Origin: an uncultured Clostridia bacterium
GTDB taxonomy: Bacteria; Bacillota; Clostridia; Peptostreptococcales; Anaerovoracaceae
Assembly: GCA_934255545.1 (NCBI GenBank)
Contig: CAKQOE010000030.1
Location: 1-30,045 of the forward strand
DNA: 30,045 bases
Direction of reading: 5' to 3'
Below, one piece after another: positions 1 to 5,814 of the stretch (position 1 is its first letter; each line of letters begins with the position of its first letter). The notes beneath the pieces were generated by a model. It was not told the origin of the DNA. It made no database searches and saw only the letters and a program-made list of their open reading frames with translations. Made by a program: the position numbers and the translations under genes.

Positions 1-473
1 GAGTAAACGTCAAGCTCTCAGAGGTATGGGGCAAGGGCGGAGACGGCGGCGTAGAGCTCGCTGAAGAAGTTGTAAAGCTTGCTGAGTCAGGTGAGAATGA
101 TTTCAACTTCGCTTACGATGATGATCTCTCGCTCCGTGAAAAGATAGAAGCTATAGCGACTAAGATATACGGCGCTGACGGCGTTGATTTCGTCGGCAAG
201 GCAGGAAGCGAGATAGATACTATAGAATCTCTCGGCATGAGCAGCTTCCCTGTATGCATCGCAAAGACTCAGTACTCTCTGTCTGACGATGCTGCAAAGC
301 TCGGACGTCCTTCAGGCTTCAGGATCAGTATAAGAAACGTAAAAGCTTCTGCAGGAGCAGGCTTCGTTGTAGCTCTTGCAGGAAACATAATGACTATGCC
401 GGGACTTCCTAAGGTGCCTGCAGCCGAAAATATCGATGTTGACAGCACAGGAAAGATCACCGGACTTTTCTAA
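1..473 (+). CDS. fhs: Formate--tetrahydrofolate ligase, C-terminal part (5' end outside window)
   Basis: An open frame runs from the left edge (first full codon at 3) to a TAA at 471-473, giving about 156 residues. The residues match the C-terminal part of formyltetrahydrofolate synthetase, with VWGKGGDGG near the start and GRPSGFRISIRNVKASAGAG and GNIMTMPGLP near the end. The enzyme makes 10-formyl-THF from formate, THF and ATP in the cytoplasm. It begins the methyl branch of the Wood-Ljungdahl pathway in acetogens and feeds purine and one-carbon metabolism in others. fchA starts 23 bases downstream and folD follows, so the three consecutive one-carbon steps are probably co-transcribed. The promoter and N-terminal half are outside the window. 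Confidence 0.96.
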   Translation, partial: VNVKLSEVWGKGGDGGVELAEEVVKLAESGENDFNFAYDDDLSLREKIEAIATKIYGADGVDFVGKAGSEIDTIESLGMSSFPVCIAKTQYSLSDDAAKLGRPSGFRISIRNVKASAGAGFVVALAGNIMTMPGLPKVPAAENIDVDSTGKITGLF

Positions 474-496
474 AAAATAAAAAACAAGAGGTATTT

Positions 497-1123
497 ATGC
501 TTAATAAAACATGCGATCTGTTCATTTCCGAACTTGGAAGCAATGCCCCCGTCCCGGGGGGAGGAAGTGCTGCAGCGCTGGTAGGCGCAGTCGGCATCGC
601 GCTCGGAACTATGGTAGGTGAGCTTACAACAGGTAAAAAAACGTACGCAGAGTATGAGGAAGAGATACAGCAGCTTATCGGCAGATCCCGTGTTCTGACT
701 GAAAAGATGAAAGCGGCAGTAAAGAAGGACATAGAATCATTCAAGCCGCTTTCTGATGTATACAGGATGCCTAACGCTACAGCAGAAGAAAAAGCTGTAA
801 GGCACGAAGCCATGCAGAAGGCTCTGCTGCCTGCAGCAGAAGCTCCGCTGGAGCTGACAGAGCTCTGCGTTGAAGCGCTTGAGATCCTTGACAGGTATTC
901 TGAAATAGGGAGCCGGCTTGCTGTAAGCGATGCCGCTACAGGCTCTGTAATGTGCCTTGCGGCGCTGAAGAGCGCGCGTCTCAACGTCATCGTGAACACA
1001 AAGATGATGGAGGACGATGAGCTTAGAAACAGGCTCGATGCAAGAGCTGATGAAGCAATGGCAAGGGGCTCTGAAATATCACGCGCTACATATGAACGCG
1101 TAGAAAATAAATTGATTGGATAA
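497..1123 (+). CDS. fchA: Methenyl-THF cyclohydrolase / formimidoyl-THF cyclodeaminase family
   Basis: The 208-residue protein has the cyclodeaminase N-terminus, with the conserved PVPGGGSAAALVGA segment at about residues 18-31 and an otherwise helical body of the family's usual length. Members release ammonia from 5-formimino-THF or, in clostridial one-carbon operons, interconvert 10-formyl-THF and 5,10-methenyl-THF. Its place between fhs and folD favours the methenyl-THF cyclohydrolase role. There is no histidine-degradation gene nearby. An AAGAGG ribosome site lies just ahead of the ATG. FolD downstream lacks the catalytic lysine for cyclohydrolase activity, which makes this protein the likely source of that step. 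Confidence 0.92.
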   Translation: MLNKTCDLFISELGSNAPVPGGGSAAALVGAVGIALGTMVGELTTGKKTYAEYEEEIQQLIGRSRVLTEKMKAAVKKDIESFKPLSDVYRMPNATAEEKAVRHEAMQKALLPAAEAPLELTELCVEALEILDRYSEIGSRLAVSDAATGSVMCLAALKSARLNVIVNTKMMEDDELRNRLDARADEAMARGSEISRATYERVENKLIG

Positions 1124-1134
1124 ACTTTTTAATA

Positions 1135-1986
1135 ATGTCTATAATACTTTACGGTAAACCGGTTTCTGAAAAGATCAGAAACGATGTATCAGAGCGCGCG
1201 GCTGCATTCAAAAGCAGCCGCGGCGCTGCTCCGAAGCTTGCGATACTTCGCGCGGGTGAGCGTCCGGACGATCTCGCTTATGAAAAGCGCGTCCTTAAAA
1301 TGTGCGGAGATGTCGGTATAGATACCGAAGTCATCTCTCATCCGGCTGATGTCAGCCATGAAATATTCAGGAAAAGCCTGACCGGGCTCAATGATGATGC
1401 CGATATCCACGGCATACTCGTTTTCAGACCTCTTCCAAAGCAGATAGATGAGGTTGAGATATGCAGCCTGATATCTCCTGAAAAGGATATCGACTGTATG
1501 AATTCAGAAAATCTCAAAAAGATATTTATCGGCGATGACAGCGCCATAGCGCCGTGTACGCCTGAAGCTGTCATTGAGATACTGAAGCATTATGAATATG
1601 AGCTTCAGGGGAAAAACGTAGTTATAGTAAACAGGAGCCTCGTTCTCGGAAAGCCGCTTGCTATGCTTTTCCTGAATGAAAACTCAACTGTAACTGTCTG
1701 CCATTCTAAGACAGAGGGGCTTGCTGATATTATAAAAAATGCGGATATTTTTGTATCAGGCATAGGCAGGGCAAAATATTTTGATGATCGATATGTTTCA
1801 GAAAAGAACGTTGTTATAGACGTAGGTATAAATTTTGCTGACGGTAAGATGTGCGGCGATATGGATATTGACGCTGTATCCGGAAAAGTTCAGGCGGTGA
1901 CGCCTGTTCCGGGCGGTGTAGGCGGCGTTACGTCAGCTGTTTTATTGAGGCATCTTATTGAAGCAGCTGAAAATTCTGTTGCATAG
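1135..1986 (+). CDS. folD: FolD-type methylene-THF dehydrogenase, probably without cyclohydrolase activity
   Basis: The 283-residue protein has the two FolD domains: an N-terminal folate domain with FRPLPKQID and SPEKDIDCMN, then PCTPEAVIEIL, a Rossmann loop (VVIVNRSLVLGKPLAMLFL) and the C-terminal TPVPGGVGGVTSAVLL signature. It should oxidise or reduce 5,10-methylene-/methenyl-THF with NAD(P). An ungapped comparison with E. coli FolD around GERPDDLAYEKRVLKMC keeps the Tyr (Y49). At Tyr+4, where the catalytic Lys56 normally sits, this protein has V53, and the preceding conserved Ser is Asp. In known enzymes, loss of this Lys removes cyclohydrolase but keeps dehydrogenase activity. The gene starts 11 bases after fchA with no clear ribosome site, suggesting translational coupling. 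Confidence 0.9.
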   Translation: MSIILYGKPVSEKIRNDVSERAAAFKSSRGAAPKLAILRAGERPDDLAYEKRVLKMCGDVGIDTEVISHPADVSHEIFRKSLTGLNDDADIHGILVFRPLPKQIDEVEICSLISPEKDIDCMNSENLKKIFIGDDSAIAPCTPEAVIEILKHYEYELQGKNVVIVNRSLVLGKPLAMLFLNENSTVTVCHSKTEGLADIIKNADIFVSGIGRAKYFDDRYVSEKNVVIDVGINFADGKMCGDMDIDAVSGKVQAVTPVPGGVGGVTSAVLLRHLIEAAENSVA

Positions 1987-2011
1987 CTTTAATTTTTTGC
2001 GAAGCATGTGG

Positions 2012-2025
2012 GTGCGGTGACGCAC
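2012..2025 (+). repeat. Short intergenic hairpin repeat, GTGA tetraloop (copy 1)
   Basis: GTGCG-GTGA-CGCAC is a perfect 5-bp stem closed by a GNRA-type loop, 26 bases after the folD stop. The core TGCGGTGACGCA recurs at 5708, 26915 (inverted) and 27591. The 19-base string GTGCGGTGACGCACGCTGT is identical in the 27591 copy. Confidence 0.7.
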
Positions 2026-2168
2026 GCTGTCGATGTATTTATTGAATGATCTGCTGTATGGTTCATTCATATATGATTTATTTTGGATACAGGGTCAATT
2101 TTCAGGTAAGCGTGGTAATAAAATGGGTCGTTTTTGCTGACGTATGGTATATGCGGCTCGTGTTATTA

Positions 2169-2174
2169 TATAAT
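2169..2174 (+). promoter_or_regulatory. Possible -10 box for panB
   Basis: TATAAT lies in an AT-rich stretch about 84 bases ahead of the panB start. No convincing -35 box sits at the right distance. The rest of the 1987-2257 gap holds the hairpin repeat at 2012 and the leader hairpin at 2215, and no other gene is visible. Confidence 0.35.
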
Positions 2175-2214
2175 TTAATATTTTAAGTCTTGTATTAGAC
2201 ATATCACAACATGA

Positions 2215-2240
2215 ATGACAGCCGGAGGTGCCGGCGTCAT
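2215..2240 (+). promoter_or_regulatory. Leader hairpin just upstream of the panB ribosome site
   Basis: ATGAC pairs with GTCAT and GCCGG pairs with CCGGC around a 5-base loop AGGTG, with one bulged A. This 10-bp stem ends five bases before the GGAGG at 2246-2250. It may only insulate the ribosome site or may modulate translation. No known riboswitch class is recognised. Confidence 0.5.
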
Positions 2241-2257
2241 ATTACGGAGGTAGAAAA

Positions 2258-3085
2258 ATGTCAAAAAGAACAACACTTACGCTTCAGGCTATGAAGGAAC
2301 AGGGTGAAAAGATCACTATGATCACTGCGTATGATTACTCAAGCGCTATGCTTTCTGAAAAGGCCGGTATCGATACTATACTGGTAGGTGATTCACTGCA
2401 GATGGTAATGCTCGGAGATGATTCTACGATAGCTGCTACGCTCGATACTATGATCCATCATACAAAGGCAGTCGTAAAGGGCGCTCCTGAAACATTCGTA
2501 GTTACGGATCTTCCTTTCGGAAGCTATAATGTTTCGATAGAGCAGGCGATAGAGACTTCATCAAGATGCATGAAGGAAGGCCGCTGCGATGCTGTAAAGC
2601 TTGAGGGCGGAGTCCGCATGAAAAACGTTATAAAGGCTGTTGTTGACGCGGGCATACCTGTTGTGGGACATATAGGACTGACTCCTCAGACTACTGCTCA
2701 GCTCGGCGGATTTAAGGTCCAGGGCAAGGGCGATGCAGCAAGAAAGGTCCTTGAGGATGCGCTTGCTGTTCAGGAAGCGGGAGCATGCATGATCGTTCTT
2801 GAAGCGATACCTGCGCCGCTCGCGACTTTGATAACAGAACGCCTTTCAATACCGACTATCGGCATAGGAGCAGGAAACGGTACAGATGGTCAGGTCCTTG
2901 TTTATCATGATATGCTTGGAATGTTTGACAAGTTCGTTCCTAAATTTGTAAAAGTTTACAAGAGTATCGGAAACGAGATAACAGAAGGCATAAAGGAATA
3001 TATCGACGATGTTAAGAGCACTGCCTTCCCGGCAGCTGAGCATACATACGGCGGCGTTACTGAGGAGGATCTGAAGGATCTTTAG
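2258..3085 (+). CDS. panB: 3-methyl-2-oxobutanoate hydroxymethyltransferase
   Basis: PanB transfers a hydroxymethyl group from 5,10-methylene-THF to 2-oxoisovalerate to make ketopantoate, the first committed step of pantothenate and CoA synthesis. The 275-residue protein shows the family motifs in order: MITAYDYSSA, ILVGDSLQMVMLG (metal-binding Asp), DLPFGSY, AVKLEGG, VVGHIGLTPQ and IPTIGIGAG. The ATG at 2258 follows TACGGAGG with good spacing, so it is preferred to an in-frame GTG at 2228 inside the leader hairpin. No panC or panD is adjacent. The gene has its own terminator and seems to be a single unit. Its one-carbon donor is the product of the upstream fhs-fchA-folD pathway. Confidence 0.95.
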   Translation: MSKRTTLTLQAMKEQGEKITMITAYDYSSAMLSEKAGIDTILVGDSLQMVMLGDDSTIAATLDTMIHHTKAVVKGAPETFVVTDLPFGSYNVSIEQAIETSSRCMKEGRCDAVKLEGGVRMKNVIKAVVDAGIPVVGHIGLTPQTTAQLGGFKVQGKGDAARKVLEDALAVQEAGACMIVLEAIPAPLATLITERLSIPTIGIGAGNGTDGQVLVYHDMLGMFDKFVPKFVKVYKSIGNEITEGIKEYIDDVKSTAFPAAEHTYGGVTEEDLKDL

Positions 3086-3113
3086 TCAGTAAAAGTAAAT
3101 ATCATTAAAATAC

Positions 3114-3169
3114 GATCCCTGCTTTATAAACCGGTCTTTGCAGGCACGGTTTGCGGCAGGGATCTTTTT
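3114..3169 (+). terminator. Rho-independent terminator after panB
   Basis: GATCCCTGC (3114-3122) pairs with GCAGGGATC (3156-3164), with an inner AAACCG/CGGTTT stem, followed by TTTTTG. Confidence 0.8.
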
Positions 3170-3240
3170 GTGCAGTTTTAAATCTATACTTTATTGTAAA
3201 TACGGGGACACCGATGCCGCCGGCTGATATACGGAACGCT

Positions 3241-3324
3241 TGAAGCCCTGCCCGTATCTCGGATACGGCGCGCAGGCCTCATACAGAAATTGCGCAGCTT
3301 TAGCTGCATTGCAATTTTTCAGTT
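3241..3324 (+). repeat. 84-bp structured direct repeat, copy A
   Basis: It is the same length as copy B at 3458 and differs by about 4 bases. It folds into two hairpins: CCGTATC/GATACGG with a 3-base loop, then AATTGC with inner GCAGCT/AGCTGC pairing to GCAATT. Two of the four differences fall in the first hairpin loop, leaving the stem intact. Confidence 0.8.
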
Positions 3325-3457
3325 CGCGTCGCAGAATGGGATGCTTCTAACAGATTATTTTGAAGCAGTTTTTGTCAAAAATAACTCGCGGCAGGGAATG
3401 AATTTTCTGCGAAAATTCAACCATTTTATGCGCTTCCGCGCGTTCCGCTCAGACATA

Positions 3458-3541
3458 TGAAGCCCTGCCCGTATCTATGATACGGCGCGCAGGTCTCATA
3501 CAGAAATTGCGCAGCTTTAGCTGCAATGCAATTTTTCAGTT
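3458..3541 (+). repeat. 84-bp structured direct repeat, copy B
   Basis: This is the second copy of the unit at 3241-3324 in the same orientation, about 95 percent identical, inside the same palindromic element. The two stems are kept. Confidence 0.8.
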
Positions 3542-3759
3542 TTTTGACGTTGCGGCTGCTTCAAAATAATCTGGAAGCATATCCATTCTGCTTCGAGCTC
3601 CGCTTATCCGTATATCAACCGCCGGCATCGGCAATTTCACAATAATAAAAGTTACAAAAACGTATACTTTATTGTATACCATCAAACATCTATGTAAATA
3701 TACATGAACAGCAGAAACGAATATCTATGATATATTTTGTTTAAAATCAGGCATTACAG

Positions 3760-3787
3760 TTTACATTTGCAAAAAATCGTTTATACT
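3760..3787 (+). promoter_or_regulatory. Promoter of the MATE exporter gene
   Basis: TTTACA (3760-3765) and TATACT (3782-3787) are separated by 16 bases, 39 bases before the start codon. Upstream at 3692-3705 is a small dyad, ATGTA-AATA-TACAT, which could be an operator. No regulator gene is adjacent. Confidence 0.6.
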
Positions 3788-3825
3788 TTTACCGATTGGA
3801 TCAAATTGGAGAAAGAAGATAAATT

Positions 3826-5172
3826 ATGAAAAAAAGAAAAAGAAATGAGATCGACATGCTTAACGGTCCTATGGCCGGTCGTATAGTACTTATGGCGCTG
3901 CCTCTGGCAGCTATCAGCATACTGCAGCAGCTTTTTAATGCAGCTGACGTCGCAGTAGTGGGACGATTTGCAAGTGACACTGCGCTGGCAGCTGTGGGAG
4001 CAAACACGCCTGTTATAAATATGTTCCTGACACTGCTCACAGGCATCGCCACAGGCGGAAATGTCGCCATATCTACGCTTATCGGTGAAGGAAGAAGTAA
4101 CAAGATAAAAGATGCAGTACATACAGTATTTACCATCTCACTTATAGGCGGCGTTTCGATAGTAGTGATCGGCCAGATCATAGCAAAGCCGCTGCTTGAG
4201 CTTATAAACGTTCCTGACGATGTCATAGGCCAGTCTCTTACATATCTGAGGATATACCTTTTCGCTATGATGTTCGCAGTCATATATAACTTTGCGTCAG
4301 CGATACTGAGAAGCAAGGGCGATACACGCCGCCCTCTTTACTGCCTTATAGCATCAGGCATCATAAACGTAATACTCAACCTGGTATTTGTAATAGGCTT
4401 CTCACTGGATGTCGTAGGCGTTGCGACAGCTACGCTTATAGCAAACTTTGTATGCGCACTGGCTACTGTCATCATACTTATAAAAGAAGACAGTTATCTT
4501 AAGCTTGACCTCAGGGACCTCAGACTGGATGCTGTTCCTCTTAAGTTCACACTGAGGATAGGGATCCCGGCAGGTCTGCAGGGCATGATGTTTTCCGTTT
4601 CAAATATCATAATACAGTCAGGCATCAACAGCTTCGGAGCTGACTGCATAGCAGGAAATACCGCCGCGCTCAATTATGAATTTGTAACATTTTTCATAAT
4701 CAGCGCATTCGCGCAGACTGCTACGACATATACAAGCCAGAACTACGGTGCGGGAAACTCAGAGCGCTGCCGCAAGGTCATGAGATACAGCATGCTGCTG
4801 GGGATAGGTATGTGCTTTGCGTTGTGTATGATCATAGTTGCAGCTCCTTATTTCTGGCTGAGCTTCTTTACAGTAGATGCAGCAGTCCTCACATACGCGA
4901 TGGTAAGGATGCATTATGTAGTATGCCTGGAATGGCTGACCGGTCTCAACGAGATACCTGCAGCAAGCATACGAGGAATGAGCGTATCGTTGCCGCCTAC
5001 ACTCATATCTATTACAGGCAGCTGCATACTCCGAATAATATGGATGCTCACAGCATTCAGATGGTTCCATTCAAATACAACTCTCATGATAGTATACCCT
5101 GTGTCATGGCTGTTCCTCGCAGCATGCATGATACCGCTCTACCTGTACGTAAGCAGAAAAAAACTGGCATAA
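3826..5172 (+). CDS. MATE-family multidrug/toxin exporter
   Basis: This 448-residue polytopic membrane protein is of typical MATE length, with about 12 hydrophobic segments. The N-terminal half begins MLNGPMAGRIVLMALPLAAISILQ-type, followed by LFNAADVAVVGRFASDTALAAVGA, the hallmark first two helices of the family. The middle has RSKGDTRRPL and the second half repeats the fold with GIPAGLQGMMFSVSNIIIQ and QNYGAGN. MATE proteins export cationic drugs, dyes or metabolites using Na+ or H+ gradients. The substrate cannot be read from sequence. The gene has its own promoter and stands alone behind the palindromic element. Confidence 0.92.
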   Translation: MKKRKRNEIDMLNGPMAGRIVLMALPLAAISILQQLFNAADVAVVGRFASDTALAAVGANTPVINMFLTLLTGIATGGNVAISTLIGEGRSNKIKDAVHTVFTISLIGGVSIVVIGQIIAKPLLELINVPDDVIGQSLTYLRIYLFAMMFAVIYNFASAILRSKGDTRRPLYCLIASGIINVILNLVFVIGFSLDVVGVATATLIANFVCALATVIILIKEDSYLKLDLRDLRLDAVPLKFTLRIGIPAGLQGMMFSVSNIIIQSGINSFGADCIAGNTAALNYEFVTFFIISAFAQTATTYTSQNYGAGNSERCRKVMRYSMLLGIGMCFALCMIIVAAPYFWLSFFTVDAAVLTYAMVRMHYVVCLEWLTGLNEIPAASIRGMSVSLPPTLISITGSCILRIIWMLTAFRWFHSNTTLMIVYPVSWLFLAACMIPLYLYVSRKKLA

Positions 5173-5179
5173 GTTGTAT

Positions 5180-5204
5180 TTTATCAGCATCATGATAAAT
5201 TTTC
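5180..5204 (+). terminator. Weak terminator-like hairpin after the MATE gene
   Basis: TTTATCA and TGATAAA form a short AT-rich stem followed by TTTT, eight bases after the stop codon. Confidence 0.4.
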
Positions 5205-5206
5205 AC

Positions 5207-5236
5207 TGTACAAATCATGTCTTATGCGTGTATAAT
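5207..5236 (+). promoter_or_regulatory. Promoter of the alaS T-box transcript
   Basis: TGTACA (5207-5212) and a perfect TATAAT (5231-5236) are 18 bases apart and precede the T-box leader, placing transcription start near 5243. Confidence 0.6.
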
Positions 5237-5242
5237 GTACAA

Positions 5243-5617
5243 AGTATTTGCCTCGTGTGTGCATATACTGAAAAACTGAAAAGCGGTCAAAAACTGAGAC
5301 GAAGAAGAGTAGGCGCTGCTGCTGTCCACAGAGAGGAAACGGCGGTGAGAGATTTCCGGCAGGGCGTACCGAACGCAGCTTCAGAGTTTTTCCGGCAAAG
5401 CCGGCGCACAGCATAAAGCGGCGCAGGTGTGTAGCCGGAAACGTTGGCAACGTTACAGCTTCTAAGATACCGGCAGCAGCCGGCATGCGGGCGCGTGAGC
5501 GCGCGGATGCCGATACAGTGGTGCGTGTTTATGTTATATGCGCAGGCAGCGGCGGAGCCGGTGAATTAGGGTGGTACCGCGGTGATATTCCCGCCCCTAT
5601 GTGTAGGGGCGTTTTTT
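5243..5617 (+). promoter_or_regulatory. T-box riboswitch (tRNA-Ala responsive)
   Basis: The T-box signature AGGGTGGTACCGCG is at 5568-5581, directly ahead of a terminator stem. Stem I is visible upstream: AAAACT...GAAG near 5290 pairs with CTTCAGAGTTTT near 5379-5390. The 3' side of the internal loop reads GAAC-GCA-G, so the specifier codon is probably GCA (5375-5377), an alanine codon that agrees with the downstream alaS. In this class, uncharged tRNA-Ala binding stabilises the antiterminator and lets transcription continue into alaS. Stem positions were matched by eye, not folded. Confidence 0.9.
5592..5617 (+). terminator. T-box regulatory terminator
   Basis: CGCCCCTA (5592-5599) pairs with TAGGGGCG (5604-5611), followed by six T. 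It is the switchable terminator of the alaS leader. A strip of GC-rich sequence with no gene (5618-5800) follows before the alaS ribosome site. Confidence 0.9.
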
Positions 5618-5707
5618 GTTTTTTGGCGCGTATTTTACGCAGTTTTATTTTTTATGCGCGCGTTGGTTTTGTGCCGGAGGAGCGGGCCGGGAGGCGCGCG
5701 GGGGCGT

Positions 5708-5723
5708 GATGCGGTGACGCATC
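5708..5723 (+). repeat. Short intergenic hairpin repeat, GTGA tetraloop (copy 2)
   Basis: GATGCG-GTGA-CGCATC is a perfect 6-bp stem between the T-box terminator and alaS. It shares the TGCGGTGACGCA core with copies at 2012, 26915 and 27591. Confidence 0.7.
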
Positions 5724-5814
5724 GTGTTTTATCCAGGCGCGCGGGACCGCGGGCCGGTGCAGACTTTTTAACTTGTTTTTGATTTTATTAATATATTTTA
5801 TGGAGGACTTCACA

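Larger units (their letters stand above)
3185..3676. mobile_element. MITE-like palindromic non-coding element with flanking direct repeats
   Basis: The 14-base string TATACTTTATTGTA occurs at 3185-3198 and again at 3663-3676, bracketing about 464 bases with no gene. Inside are near-terminal inverted repeats at 3211-3235 and 3607-3631 (23 of 25 bases match). A second inverted pair sits at 3331-3368 and 3556-3591. There are also two same-strand copies of an 84-base unit. The layout fits a small non-autonomous transposable element with a target duplication. No transposase is present, so mobility is inferred. Confidence 0.65.

Noticed and set aside
2228..2257. GTG start for panB at 2228
   Set aside because: It lies inside the leader hairpin. 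TACGGAGG and the family N-terminus support the ATG at 2258.
5173..5782. Short frames between the MATE gene and alaS
   Set aside because: They cover the T-box leader and GC-rich hairpins. The T-box, terminator and alaS ribosome site explain the region.
5773..5814. Earlier alaS start at 5773
   Set aside because: No ribosome site. The added residues are hydrophobic and unlike AlaRS, while the ATG at 5815 has a good GGAGG and the normal N-terminus.
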